A stretch of 64,000 bases of DNA from Prosthecodimorpha hirschii (GTDB lineage: Bacteria; Pseudomonadota; Alphaproteobacteria; Rhizobiales; Ancalomicrobiaceae): the NCBI RefSeq assembly GCF_001305515.1, contig NZ_LJYW01000001.1, positions 1,348,320-1,412,319 of the forward strand, written 5' to 3'. The notes beneath the pieces are model-generated. The model was not told the origin of the DNA and did no database searches. It worked only from the letters and a program-made list of their open reading frames with translations. The translations under genes were made by a program, and so were the position numbers. Below, piece by piece: positions 10,271 to 19,455 of the stretch (its first letter is position 1; each line of letters starts with the position of its first letter).

Positions 10271-10295
10271 GCCCCCTGGCCGCCGCGGTGTCGAT

Positions 10296-10323
10296 ACGGC
10301 CATGCCGACCCCGGCATGGCCGT
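10296..10323. terminator. Bidirectional terminator hairpin between acdS and the IalB-like gene
   Basis: A perfect 12-bp stem (ACGGCCATGCCG / CGGCATGGCCGT) with a 4-base loop, 25 bases after the acdS stop and 19 bases after the end of the convergent gene. Only a short TTT follows on the plus strand. Its position between two convergent genes fits a shared terminator. Confidence 0.7.
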
Positions 10324-10342
10324 TTGGCTGCCGGGAGGCGCT

Positions 10343-10888
10343 CTAATTCCCGGAAGAGAGGGCCAGAACCCGGTCGTAGGCGGCCGGGAAGCCCTTCAGG
10401 GAGCCTTTCAGTTCCATCGGCTGGCCGTTGTCCATCGACGTGGTCAGCAGCAGGAGCCGGGCCTTCTTCAGGCTCGCCACCGCCTTGGCATCGAGCACCG
10501 CCGGCACGACGCAGCCGATCGGCAGGCAGGTGCGGAAGCGCAGCACCTGCCGCAGGCCGCCGTCGTCGGAGGCCAGCACGATGCCGGCCGCCAGATCGAG
10601 GCCGAAGGGCAGCACGGCGGTCAGAGTGGTGCGGTCCGGCCCGGCCGCCAGTTCCAGCGTCAGGACGCGCTGCTTGGTCTTACCGTCGACCTGGTTCTGC
10701 ACCATGCTGCACTGGCGCTTGCGGTCGGCCAGCGTCCGGCACACCACCAGCCAGTCGTCATAGGTTTCCTGCAGGCTCGAAGGCTGCGGCGACGACGGCG
10801 TTGCCGGCCCGGACTGCGCCTGGGCCGCCCCCGCGCCGATCAGGCAGAGCCATGCGCAGGCCGATGCGACCGCTCCGAAATGCTTCAT
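10343..10888 (-). CDS. IalB-family (invasion-associated locus B) secreted protein
   Basis: A 181-residue protein with an N-terminal signal peptide (MKHFGAVASACAWLCLIGAG, cleavage probably after AQA). The mature part has the IalB pattern: a DDWLVVCRT opening, a second cysteine in QCSMVQ, and a paired-cysteine region (RFRTCLPIGCVVPAVLD) before a C-terminal helix-rich part. The four cysteines presumably form periplasmic disulfides. IalB was named in Bartonella for a role in erythrocyte invasion, but homologues are widespread in free-living Hyphomicrobiales, where their role is not established. No pathogenic function should be inferred. It is followed 103 bp further along by the autotransporter stop codon. 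Confidence 0.8.
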   Translation of the reverse strand: MKHFGAVASACAWLCLIGAGAAQAQSGPATPSSPQPSSLQETYDDWLVVCRTLADRKRQCSMVQNQVDGKTKQRVLTLELAAGPDRTTLTAVLPFGLDLAAGIVLASDDGGLRQVLRFRTCLPIGCVVPAVLDAKAVASLKKARLLLLTTSMDNGQPMELKGSLKGFPAAYDRVLALSSGN

Positions 10889-10991
10889 CCCGTCCCCTCA
10901 GATTTCGACCGCCCCGGACCGCCGCGCCGAACGCGGCGGGGTCCGACCGCGCGCGCCCGACACGCGGCCCGTCCCATGGTGCCGGCTCCGC

Positions 10992-13817
10992 TCAGAACGC
11001 GACCTTAAGGCCGCCGCGCGCCACATTGGTCCGCGACCGATCGGTGAACTGGGCATGTTCGAAACTGCCGAACAGGCTGGTGCTCGCGGATGCCTTCAGT
11101 TCGAACCCGACCGCCAGCGTGCCACCATAGACGGTCTTGTCGCCGACCGGCTTGACGGTGAAATCGACCCCCGACACCGAGGCGCCATAGCCGCCCCGGT
11201 CGAACCATTGGGTCGCGGTCGCGCCGCCGCCGACCCAGACCGTCGACGCGAGGCCGGCGCCGTTGTCGGTGCGGTAGCCGAGGCGGGCATCGAAGCGCTC
11301 CTCGAGGCTCTGCGAGGTGCGGCTGTCGTAGCGGACATTCTGCGACGAGCCGGATTCCCGGTAGCCGTCGAACTGCGTCGCCACGTAGCGGACGCCGAGG
11401 CTCGGGCGCAGGGTCCAGTTCGGCCCCAGCGCATACTTGGCCGAGAGGGCCAGTTCCGGCGAGATGAAGCGGCCGTCGAAGGACCCCTTGGCGACGTCGC
11501 CGCCACCGATGCGGCGCTCGGCATCCGCCCAGATATAGCCGCCGGTCAGCGACGCATCGAAGGACAGCATGCCGAAGCTGCGCCGGGCATAGAGGCCGGC
11601 CAGCGCCATGTCGGCATCGAGCGAGGCGGAGCCGTTGGAGAGCGTATTCGACGTGCGGCCGGCGCCGCCGAAGGCTCCGATCCGCCAATCCTCGTAGACG
11701 CGATCGGCGCCGGCGAGCGTGCCGAACTGATGGGCGTTCGACCCGGCGACCGCGCCGTCGGAGGACTGGTCGCGGGTGCCGTAGAAGCCGCGCATCCAGA
11801 ACAGGGTGCCGGCCGGATCGACCGCGATCGACTGGCCGCGACCGTCGTTGATGACGCGCAGGGTCGGATTTTGCGCCGGCTTGGCCTCCGCGGCATAGCC
11901 GAGAGCGCCGCCGCCGGACGACGGCAGGACGGCCGCAGAGCGCTCGGTGTCGAGATCCATGATGTCGCGCAGGATGCCCGAGACCTGGTTCTGCATCACC
12001 GCGGCCGAACGATCGGTCGCGCTGTTGCCGCTGGTATCGACCACCAGGATATCGCCCGTGCCGGCCCCGTTCAGACCGGAGGTGATCAGCGTGCGGGCCG
12101 AACCGCGCAGCTTGATGGTGTTCTGGTCGAGCAGGTACTCCTGCACCGCCAGCGTATAGCTGCCGGTATAGAAGTTGATCCGGTTTCCGGTCGTGTTCTG
12201 GAAGGCGATGCCGCCTTCGAAGGCCGAGCCGTCATAGACGTTGATGCGATTGCCGTTGGCGTTGAGGCGCACCGCAGCCCCGGCGCTGCCGCTGATCGTA
12301 CCGCGATTGGTCAGCGTGGTCGCCGAATAGGCATCGACGCCATAGCCTTCGCCGGAGATCGTGCCGGAATTGTCGATCACTGCCGAACCGGTCGCGTAGG
12401 TGACCACGCCGGTGCCGATGCTGGCGGTGATCGAACCGGAATTCTTGACGACCGTGCGGGTGGCATCCAGGTAGACGCCGGTGTTCACGGCCGTGATGCG
12501 GCCGGAATTTACGAGCCGGGCCGTGCCGTCGATGGTGTTGCTGCCGACCGTCGTCGCCGCGGTGTCGTTGATCGTGTCGATCGTGCCCTGACCGGCGCCG
12601 TTCGAGATGAAGACGCCCGACAGGCCGTTCAGCGTGCCGGAATTGGTCACCGTCGCATCGCCCGACGGGGTATGGGCCACCACCGCCGCGTCGGAGAGAG
12701 CCGTCACCGTGCCGGAATTGACGATCGTCACGGTGCCGGCGTAGTCGACATTGGCGCGCAGGCCCGAATAGCCGTAGTCGGTGCCGAGCGAGTCGGTCGG
12801 CGCCATCGCGGCGGTCACGATGCCGGAATTGATGATGGTCGCATTGCCGCGCTCGGTCGCCGCCTGAACGGCGTTGCGGTCGTCGGCGATCGCGGTGCCG
12901 GAATTGATCACCGTCGCGTCGCCGGCATTCGACCAGGCGATCAGGGCCTGGCGGGCGACCGAATGCACCGTGCCGGCATTGTCGATCGAGGCGAGGCCGT
13001 AATAGGCGATCGCCCGGGCGCCGGCGAGGTAGGACTCGACCGTGGCGCCGGCGGTGTTGCGGATCGACGACGTCTGCATCGGCCCGTTGACGGCCGTGAC
13101 ATGGCCGTCGTCGTCGACCGTGGCGGCCGCATAGTTGCCGTCCGAATAGAGGCCGCGGCCGCTCATGGCCGTGACGGCACCGCGATTGATCACCGTGGCG
13201 GCGCCGAGATGGGTGGTCGCGGTCAGGCCGTCGACGACGGCGCCGCCATTCACCTCGGCATTGGTGAAGGGGGTGTTGTCGTCATGGATGCCGACCGCCG
13301 TGACGTTGCCGGAATTGTCGATCGCGACATCGCCGGCGCCTTCGCTGCGCAGGAAGACCGCGCCGCCGTAGCGGGCATGGGAATTGATGGTCACGCCGGA
13401 CGCGACGATCGCGGTCGAGTTCTGGGTGACGTTGTCATTGTTGCCGGAGCCGGTCGACACCATCGAGATGCCGCTGCCGCCGTTGACGCCGCCCTGCCCG
13501 CCGGAACTGTCGAGGACGCTGCCGCCGGTCACGGTCAGGGTCTGGGTGAAGGTGCCGGACGGCGTGTTCGGCGGCGGGCTGTAGAAGATGCCGATCGAAT
13601 TGACTCCGTCGACGGTCAGCGTCGACGAGCCCGAACCGGCCGTGACGTTGATGCCGGTAGAATCACAGCTTGCCACCGTGGCATTGTCGGTCGTGCATCC
13701 GGCCTCGGCGCCGACGGTCGACAAGGCCAGCGCCAGCGACGCCGCAGCCCACGGTCCCAAACCCCACAGGGACCCTGCCGGTGCAACCGATCCGAGACAA
13801 CGCGATCTGAAATTCAT
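10992..13817 (-). CDS. Autotransporter (type V secretion) outer-membrane protein
   Basis: A 941-residue protein. The N-terminus has a signal-like hydrophobic stretch (LGPWAAASLALALSTVGAEA). The passenger, about residues 40-600, consists of short repeating units built on NSGTITA, NSGTVTA and similar motifs, which predicts a right-handed beta-helix. The last 270 or so residues form the autotransporter beta-barrel (starting near FWMRGFYGTRDQSSDG), with alternating hydrophobic strands and a terminal Phe (GGLKVAF), as the Bam machinery requires. The passenger is probably displayed on the surface, perhaps as an adhesin. No protease triad was noticed. The next gene, on the opposite strand, is an unrelated dehydrogenase. 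Confidence 0.88.
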   Translation of the reverse strand: MNFRSRCLGSVAPAGSLWGLGPWAAASLALALSTVGAEAGCTTDNATVASCDSTGINVTAGSGSSTLTVDGVNSIGIFYSPPPNTPSGTFTQTLTVTGGSVLDSSGGQGGVNGGSGISMVSTGSGNNDNVTQNSTAIVASGVTINSHARYGGAVFLRSEGAGDVAIDNSGNVTAVGIHDDNTPFTNAEVNGGAVVDGLTATTHLGAATVINRGAVTAMSGRGLYSDGNYAAATVDDDGHVTAVNGPMQTSSIRNTAGATVESYLAGARAIAYYGLASIDNAGTVHSVARQALIAWSNAGDATVINSGTAIADDRNAVQAATERGNATIINSGIVTAAMAPTDSLGTDYGYSGLRANVDYAGTVTIVNSGTVTALSDAAVVAHTPSGDATVTNSGTLNGLSGVFISNGAGQGTIDTINDTAATTVGSNTIDGTARLVNSGRITAVNTGVYLDATRTVVKNSGSITASIGTGVVTYATGSAVIDNSGTISGEGYGVDAYSATTLTNRGTISGSAGAAVRLNANGNRINVYDGSAFEGGIAFQNTTGNRINFYTGSYTLAVQEYLLDQNTIKLRGSARTLITSGLNGAGTGDILVVDTSGNSATDRSAAVMQNQVSGILRDIMDLDTERSAAVLPSSGGGALGYAAEAKPAQNPTLRVINDGRGQSIAVDPAGTLFWMRGFYGTRDQSSDGAVAGSNAHQFGTLAGADRVYEDWRIGAFGGAGRTSNTLSNGSASLDADMALAGLYARRSFGMLSFDASLTGGYIWADAERRIGGGDVAKGSFDGRFISPELALSAKYALGPNWTLRPSLGVRYVATQFDGYRESGSSQNVRYDSRTSQSLEERFDARLGYRTDNGAGLASTVWVGGGATATQWFDRGGYGASVSGVDFTVKPVGDKTVYGGTLAVGFELKASASTSLFGSFEHAQFTDRSRTNVARGGLKVAF

Positions 13818-14198
13818 TTTTCCCCCCGACGGCCGGCTTGATCACCCCGTGACAAACCGGCCCTCCCCGCATGATCGGCGAATCCCGACATGGAGATTTC
13901 CGAAACGTTACTGGAGTTGTCGGGATGCCGGAAGCGCGGGTCGGGCACCGCGAACGCACCTGTGCCTTTTGCGACAAGGCATCGGGCGCCGCAACCTTGG
14001 CGGGCTTCGGCCGGGATGGGGCCGAAAACAAGGGGTTAGCATCCGGAGCCGGCCGAGCATGGCGGCGGCGCGCGGGCGTGCATGGCCGGTATGCAGTGGA
14101 TGCCCAATTTTTTGGCATGGTCGTCGGTGGTCTCACCCTTTGACCGCAGCCCACGGGCGGGCCAAGAGTTGTCGGCAACGAGACTCCGGGGGGACTGC
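13818..14198. other. Intergenic region between the autotransporter and aldehyde dehydrogenase genes
   Basis: 381 bases between divergent genes, which must hold both promoters. I see no convincing gene. A 90-codon open frame on the plus strand (13871-14143) has arginine/glycine-rich composition and no family resemblance. No clear hairpin or promoter consensus could be fixed. Confidence 0.5.
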
Positions 14199-15653
14199 AT
14201 GGCGCTCGACCGCATCTGGTATCCGATCGACAAGTGCTTCATCGACGGCGCCTGGCTCGAAGCCGAGGGCGGCGGGCGCCTGCCGCTGGAAGACCCGTCC
14301 CATGGCGAGATTGTCGGCGCGATCGCGCGCGGTTCGGCCGGCGACGTGGATGCGGCGGTCGCGTCGGCGCGTGCCGCGCTGCAGGGCCCCTGGGGCCGGC
14401 TGTCCGCCGCCGAACGCGGCCGGATCCTGATGCGGATCGGCGAGATCGTCGCCTCGCGCATCGACGATCTCGCCGCCATCGAGGCGATGGATGTCGGCAA
14501 ACCGCTGAAGCAGGCGCGCGCCGACGCGATCGCGCTGGCCCGCTACATGGAATTCTATGCCGGCGCCTGCGACAAGATCATGGGCGAGACGATCCCGTAT
14601 CTGGACGGCTACACGGTCTATACCTTGCGCCAGCCGCACGGCGTCACCGGCCATATCGTGCCGTGGAACTACCCGATGCAGATCGTCGGCCGGTCCGTCG
14701 GCGCGGCGCTGGCGATGGGCAATGCCTGCGTGCTGAAGCCGGCCGAGGAGGCCTGCCTGACGGCTCTGGCCTTCGCGGCGATCGCGGCGGAAGCCGGCCT
14801 GCCGGCCGGCGCCCTGAACGTCGTGCCGGGCCTCGGCGAGGAGGCCGGCGCGGCGCTGGCCGGCCATCCGGACATCGACCACATCTCGTTCACCGGCTCC
14901 AATCCGGTCGGCACGCTGGTCCAGACGGCGGCCGCCCGCCACACCGTGCCGGTGACGCTGGAACTCGGCGGCAAGTCGCCGCAACTCTTCTTCAAGGACG
15001 CCGACATCGATCGCGCCCTGCCGTTCCTGGTCAATGGCGGCATCCAGAATGCCGGCCAGACCTGCTCGGCCTCCTCGCGCATCCTGGTCGAACGGTCGCG
15101 CTTCGCCGAGGTGGTCGGGCGCATGGCCGGCCGCTACAAGATGCTGCGGGTCGGCCCCGCCGAGGCCGATCTCGACCTGGGTCCGCTGATTTCCGAACGC
15201 CAGAAGGCGATCGTTTCGGCCTATCTCGCCCATGGCGCCGGCCTCGACCGCGCCGCCGCCGGTCAGGTCATCGAGAATGCCCCGGCCGGCGGCCACTATG
15301 TGGCACCGACGCTGTTCGCCGGCGTCTCGCCCGACCATGTCCTGGCCCGCGAGGAGATCTTCGGCCCGGTCCAGGTCGTCATCCCGTTCGACGACGAGGC
15401 CGAGGCGGTCGCGATCGCCAACGGCACCGGCTACGGACTGGTCGCCGGGGTGTGGACGGCGGATGGCGGGCGGCAGATGCGGCTGGCCCGCCGATTGAGG
15501 GCCGGCCAGGTGTTCCTCAACAATTACGGCGCCGGCGGCGGCGTGGAACTGCCGTTCGGCGGCGTCGGCCGATCCGGCCACGGCCGCGAGAAGGGCTTCG
15601 AGGCGCTCTACGGCTTCTCGGCGCTGAAGACGGTGGCCGCCCATCACGGCTGA
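14199..15653 (+). CDS. NAD(P)-dependent aldehyde dehydrogenase family protein
   Basis: A 484-residue aldehyde dehydrogenase that oxidises an aldehyde to the acid. The ATG at 14199 follows GGGGGG. Family landmarks: Asn157 in PWNYP, Lys180 in KPAEE, the nucleotide-binding FTGSNPVG (231-238), general base Glu255 in LELGGKSP, catalytic Cys289 in NAGQTCSASS, and EEIFGPV and PFGGVGRSGHGREKG near the end. It is closest in feel to the betaine-aldehyde / gamma-aminobutyraldehyde / semialdehyde group, but the substrate cannot be read from sequence. The next gene, 145 bp downstream on the same strand, is an enol-lactone-hydrolase-like protein; co-transcription is possible but not demonstrated. Confidence 0.9.
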   Translation: MALDRIWYPIDKCFIDGAWLEAEGGGRLPLEDPSHGEIVGAIARGSAGDVDAAVASARAALQGPWGRLSAAERGRILMRIGEIVASRIDDLAAIEAMDVGKPLKQARADAIALARYMEFYAGACDKIMGETIPYLDGYTVYTLRQPHGVTGHIVPWNYPMQIVGRSVGAALAMGNACVLKPAEEACLTALAFAAIAAEAGLPAGALNVVPGLGEEAGAALAGHPDIDHISFTGSNPVGTLVQTAAARHTVPVTLELGGKSPQLFFKDADIDRALPFLVNGGIQNAGQTCSASSRILVERSRFAEVVGRMAGRYKMLRVGPAEADLDLGPLISERQKAIVSAYLAHGAGLDRAAAGQVIENAPAGGHYVAPTLFAGVSPDHVLAREEIFGPVQVVIPFDDEAEAVAIANGTGYGLVAGVWTADGGRQMRLARRLRAGQVFLNNYGAGGGVELPFGGVGRSGHGREKGFEALYGFSALKTVAAHHG

Positions 15654-15798
15654 CCAGACATTGAGCCGGGCGGCGATCCGGCCGGGCGACGGCGGGGAAA
15701 AGACGACGTCCCCGGCTCATTTGCCGGCCGGGGGCCGGACGGGCGCCCGAATCGACGGATAGAACGAGCGGGTTGGTGGGAGAGGCGGGAGGTTCACG

Positions 15799-16590
15799 AT
15801 GCGCATGATGAATGCCGGCGGCACGAGGCTGCATTATTGTGTCGACGGTCCGGACGGCGGCCTGCCGGTCGTGTTCGCCAATTCGCTCGGCACCGACCTC
15901 AGGGTCTGGGACGCCATGCTGCCGCTGCTGCCCAAGGGCCTGCGCATCGTCCGCTACGACAAGCGCGGCCACGGCCTGAGCGAATCCTTCCCGGCCCCCT
16001 ATGCGATGGACGACCATGTCGCCGATCTCGCGGCCCTCCTGGACACGCTCGGCATCTCCGGCGCGGTCGTGGTCGGGCTGTCGATCGGCGGGCTGATCGC
16101 CCAGGGTCTCGCGGCATCCCGGCCCGACCTGGTCCGCGCCCTGGTGTTGATGGATACCGCGCACCGGATCGGAACCGCGGAAAGCTGGAACGCACGCATC
16201 GAGGCGATCCGGTCGGGCGGGCTCGAAAGCATCGGCGACGCGGTGATGGAACGTTGGTTCTCGGCCGCCTTCCGGGAGACCCGCGCGGACGACGTGCTCG
16301 GCTGGCGCAACATGATGGTCCGCACGCCGGTCGAAGGCTATATCGGGTCCTGCACGGCCATCCGCGATACCGACTACGGCGTCGAGGCCGCCGCGCTCAG
16401 CGTGCCGACGCTGGCGCTCTGCGGCTCCAACGATCTCGCGACGCCGCCGGATCTGGTCCGCGCGACCGCCGCGCTGATTCCGGGCGCCCGCTTCGAACTC
16501 ATCGACGGACCCGGCCACCTGCCGCCGGTCGAGGCCCCCGAACGGACGGCCGAACTGGTCGCCGGCTTCGTCGCCGGCCTGCTGCAATAG
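15799..16590 (+). CDS. pcaD: Alpha/beta hydrolase, probable 3-oxoadipate enol-lactonase
   Basis: A 263-residue alpha/beta hydrolase. The ATG at 15799 has a strong GGGAGG site. Catalytic triad candidates: Ser95 in the nucleophile elbow GLSIGG, Asp212 in CGSNDLATPP and His240 in DGPGHLPPVE; the oxyanion region is FANSLGTD. This combination, especially the FANSLGTDLRVWD start and YDKRGHGLS, is typical of 3-oxoadipate enol-lactonase (PcaD), which converts the enol-lactone to 3-oxoadipate in the protocatechuate branch of the beta-ketoadipate pathway. No other pca gene is present in the window, so a related lactonase or esterase role remains possible. Confidence 0.8.
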   Translation: MRMMNAGGTRLHYCVDGPDGGLPVVFANSLGTDLRVWDAMLPLLPKGLRIVRYDKRGHGLSESFPAPYAMDDHVADLAALLDTLGISGAVVVGLSIGGLIAQGLAASRPDLVRALVLMDTAHRIGTAESWNARIEAIRSGGLESIGDAVMERWFSAAFRETRADDVLGWRNMMVRTPVEGYIGSCTAIRDTDYGVEAAALSVPTLALCGSNDLATPPDLVRATAALIPGARFELIDGPGHLPPVEAPERTAELVAGFVAGLLQ

Positions 16591-16602
16591 CCGTCCGGAC
16601 CG

Positions 16603-16627
16603 GCATCGGCCGGCTTCGGCCGGATGC
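16603..16627 (+). terminator. Hairpin after the enol-lactonase gene
   Basis: GCATC + GGCCG pair with CGGCC + GATGC around a CTT-containing loop, with one bulged base, starting 12 bases after the stop. There is no run of T, so this is only a probable terminator. Confidence 0.4.
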
Positions 16628-16855
16628 GCCGGGCCGACGCGAACGACGGTAGACGACGGTGGACGAAGCCCGGCCCGACGGTGACAAGCCGGGCCCGGCT
16701 CCCTAGTCTTGGCGCCCGGCATCGGTGCCGGGCGGGTTCGCGGCGGCACGCCGCATGCAGGCCCCGGTTGCCGGCGACCGCCGCCCCGCGCGGCCGGCGC
16801 GGCCCTCCGGACGCGGCCCGCGATCGACAGACTTCGGATTTCGGCGGAGACGACA

Positions 16856-18145
16856 GTGACCAGCAGAGGACGCCGCGCGGCGATGCCAGGGACCGCCGGC
16901 GTGGCGCAGCATCGCGGACACCCGGTGCGCCGGTGGGCCGCGTCCGCCCTTGTGCCGGTCATGCTGTTCGCCGCCGGCGCGGCCGCAGCGGACGAGACCA
17001 TCCCGGATTTCCGGCTGCGCGTCATGCGCGGCGGGACCGAACTCGAGATCGCCGGCGGGCTGCGCCCCGGCATCGCGGAGCGCACCGAGAAGCTGCTGGC
17101 CACCCATCCGGCCGTGACGGTCGTCCACCTGAACAGCACCGGCGGCGTGGTCAAGGAAGGCCTCGACCTGTTCCACCTGTTCCGCGGGCGCAAGCTCGAT
17201 ACCTATGTGTCGAACATCTGCTTCTCGGCCTGCACCGTCGCCTTCGCGGGCGGACGCGAGCGCTATGCGCTCGACGCGGCGCGGATCGGCTTCCACGAAC
17301 CGATCAACGAGGGCGGCCCGCTCGCCGGCGTCGGCATCGCCAAGGACGAACTGCGTCGCGCCTATGACGCCGCGGGTTTCAACAGGGCGCTGGTGGAACG
17401 CGGCCTCAAGGTGCCGCACGCGGATCTCTGGACGCCGACCCGCGACGAACTCACGGCGGCCGGCGTGGTCACCGGCTATGTGGACGGCGGCCGCTTCTCC
17501 GCCTCCGGCTGGGGCGTCTCGGTCACGCCCGCCACGGTGCGCGAGGAATTCCGAAAGTCCTCGCCGGTCTATGCGGCGCTCGAACGCAGCCAGCCGGGCC
17601 AGGCGCGCGAGCTCTATGCCCGGGTGGCGAAGCTCTACGGGCGCGGCGCGACCAGCGACGAGCTGTTCGGCATGGTCAGCCTGCGCGTTCACGAACTGGT
17701 CCAGCCGCGCTTCGCCAACGCGCCGGACGGCCCGATCCTGCAGTTCGGGCGCGCCATGGCGCGCCAGTTCGCGGAATTGCAGGCCAAGGACCCGGGGATG
17801 TGCTGGCAGGTGATGCGGGCGGGCAGCACGCCGGCAGTGACCGCGCTCCTCTCGGAAGCGGCCCAGCGGGACGAGCGCGATGCCCTGGTGGCGATCCTGC
17901 AATCGCCGGCGACCGGCCGGACGCTGTCCAAATCCGGACAGGCGCGCGTGATGGTCGCCCTGCGCCGGATCGTCGAGGGACGGATCACGTCGGCGCAGTT
18001 CGCGCTGCTCGACCGTCCGGAGATCGCCCCCGCCGACCGCCCCGACTACTGCGTCGCCATCGCGGCCATCCTGGACGGCATCCTCCAATTGCCCGAGCGC
18101 GACGCCGCCGGCCTGCTGCGCACCTTCCTCGGCCAGAACAATTGA
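16856..18145 (+). CDS. Secreted ClpP/crotonase-fold protein, putative periplasmic serine protease
   Basis: A 429-residue protein. I start it at GTG 16856, which follows GGAGA at good spacing; the frame is open further upstream but reads as non-protein. A signal segment occurs at about 26-45 (RRWAASALVPVMLFAAGAAA). Residues about 55-200 look like the ClpP/S14 fold: VVHLNSTGGVVKEGL, then Ser124 in CFSACTVAFAGG and His147 in IGFHEP, the positions expected for a ClpP-type Ser-His pair. The remaining 220 residues are an uncharacterised helical extension. Such proteins are common and unstudied in Hyphomicrobiales. It may cleave or only bind periplasmic peptides. It sits between unrelated genes. Confidence 0.7.
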   Translation: MTSRGRRAAMPGTAGVAQHRGHPVRRWAASALVPVMLFAAGAAAADETIPDFRLRVMRGGTELEIAGGLRPGIAERTEKLLATHPAVTVVHLNSTGGVVKEGLDLFHLFRGRKLDTYVSNICFSACTVAFAGGRERYALDAARIGFHEPINEGGPLAGVGIAKDELRRAYDAAGFNRALVERGLKVPHADLWTPTRDELTAAGVVTGYVDGGRFSASGWGVSVTPATVREEFRKSSPVYAALERSQPGQARELYARVAKLYGRGATSDELFGMVSLRVHELVQPRFANAPDGPILQFGRAMARQFAELQAKDPGMCWQVMRAGSTPAVTALLSEAAQRDERDALVAILQSPATGRTLSKSGQARVMVALRRIVEGRITSAQFALLDRPEIAPADRPDYCVAIAAILDGILQLPERDAAGLLRTFLGQNN

Positions 18146-18242
18146 CGCCTGCGCCCGACCGTGCGAGCAGAGCCGGGGCGATCGGATCACGGGCAGCGGC
18201 GGCGGCTGCGCCGCAACGGAATGGCATCGGGCAACAGGCGAG

Positions 18243-19154
18243 ATGCAGGCCTACCGGGTCTTCATGCTGAACAGCTTCTCCCGCTCGGGAGAGACCATGC
18301 TGCTGCGCGCGCTGGCCGCGCATCCGATGATCCGCGTCGCCCACGATCTCAACGCCCGCAACAGCCGGCTCGAACAGGCCCTGGTCGGACGCATCCGCAC
18401 CGAGGGCGCGATCACGATCGGCGCCGACGATCCCGTGCTCGGCGACGACCGGCCGCCGGAGGGCGGCGTGATCGTGGTCAAGAACGCGGTCTGGACCCAT
18501 GCCTTTCCGTGCCCGGGCTTCGTCCTTGCCCGCAACCCATTCTCGATCGTGACGAGCCTGGCGGCGGTCGAGGTCGGCGCCGAGGAGGAGGCCGAGCGGG
18601 CGCCGCTCGGCCGGCTGGTCCGGCGGCTCCGCGGCCGGGACTTCCCGTGGTCGGACGCGGCGATCGACCTGCGCGAGAAGATCGAGCGCTGGTCGCGCGG
18701 CATCGATGCGCGCATGGCTCCCTTCGCCAACCGCACCGATCCGGTCAGCGCGATCGCGGTGCTCTGGGCGCGCAAGATGCTCGAGGCGCACGGGCGCGGC
18801 GGGCCGATCCTGCGCTACGAGACCTTCGTGCACGATCCCGAGCCGCCGCTGCGCGGCCTGCTCGCCTGGCTGGGCCTGCCCTGGGACGACGCGGTGCTCA
18901 GCGCGCACGAGCGCTACCCCGCGGACGCGATCGGCCATGGCGGCATCCGGCTCGGCGAGCCGATCCATGCCGGCTCGCAGGACAAATACAAGGCGATGCC
19001 GCTCGCCGCCTTTCACGCGATCTACGCCATGACCGCCGGCGTCATGCGGCTCTACGGCTATGCGGCCGCTCCGGAGCGCAATCTCATCGTCGAGGACTTC
19101 GACGACCGCTTCGATCCGCCGCCCCGCGACCGCACGCCCGACGCGGCGGCGTGA
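18243..19154 (+). CDS. Sulfotransferase family protein (first of three)
   Basis: A 303-residue protein with the PAPS-dependent sulfotransferase layout. The 5'-phosphosulfate-binding loop is at the start (NSFSRSGETMLLRALAAHP, about 10-28). The 3'-phosphate-binding segment is FVLARNPFSIVTSL near residue 93. The middle (VLWARKMLEAHGRGGPILRYETFVHDPEPPLRG, cited here by its features) has the conserved YE.F..DP pattern. The end has GSQDKYKAM, followed by a helix. The acceptor is unknown; enzymes of this type modify surface polysaccharides, glycolipids or small metabolites. It is followed by two more sulfotransferase-like genes on the same strand. The ATG at 18243 is the only sensible start. Confidence 0.75.
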   Translation: MQAYRVFMLNSFSRSGETMLLRALAAHPMIRVAHDLNARNSRLEQALVGRIRTEGAITIGADDPVLGDDRPPEGGVIVVKNAVWTHAFPCPGFVLARNPFSIVTSLAAVEVGAEEEAERAPLGRLVRRLRGRDFPWSDAAIDLREKIERWSRGIDARMAPFANRTDPVSAIAVLWARKMLEAHGRGGPILRYETFVHDPEPPLRGLLAWLGLPWDDAVLSAHERYPADAIGHGGIRLGEPIHAGSQDKYKAMPLAAFHAIYAMTAGVMRLYGYAAAPERNLIVEDFDDRFDPPPRDRTPDAAA

Positions 19155-19455
19155 CGGGGCCGGTCCGCCGTCGGGATAGACCCGGCGCCGGCCGGCGCGA
19201 CGGCCGATGCGGGTCGAAGGTCGGGGCGGGTCGAAGGTCGGGGCGACGCGGCGGCCGGACGCCGGGACTTTCGGTTGCCAAGGCCGGCGGCGTCGAATAG
19301 AGCATGCTCGGTAACAGACGATGGCGTCCGTCCGCGCAAACCGTGCGTTTCCGCCCGGTTTCGCGGGGTGCGCCGAACCGGATCGGGCGCGGCCCGGGGC
19401 TTGCGGCGCAGCGCCGCCGCGCCGATGGGCTGCCGGTCCGCAGCGGAGTGAAGCG
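19155..19455 (+). other. Intergenic region upstream of the second sulfotransferase gene
   Basis: 301 bases without a gene. It contains an exact 17-base tandem duplication (19211-19244). The second sulfotransferase frame is open back to 19321, but the upstream translation is low-complexity and lacks a ribosome-binding site. A promoter for the downstream pair may lie here; none could be assigned by consensus. Confidence 0.5.
19211..19244. repeat. Two exact tandem copies of a 17-base unit
   Basis: GGGTCGAAGGTCGGGGC occurs twice in direct succession (19211-19227 and 19228-19244). It is non-coding and probably arose by slippage. No further copy was noticed in the window. Confidence 0.85.

Noticed and set aside
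13871-14143. 90-codon open frame between the autotransporter and aldehyde dehydrogenase genes
   Set aside because: No family, no good ribosome site; its CAFCDKASG stretch is not enough to support a gene.
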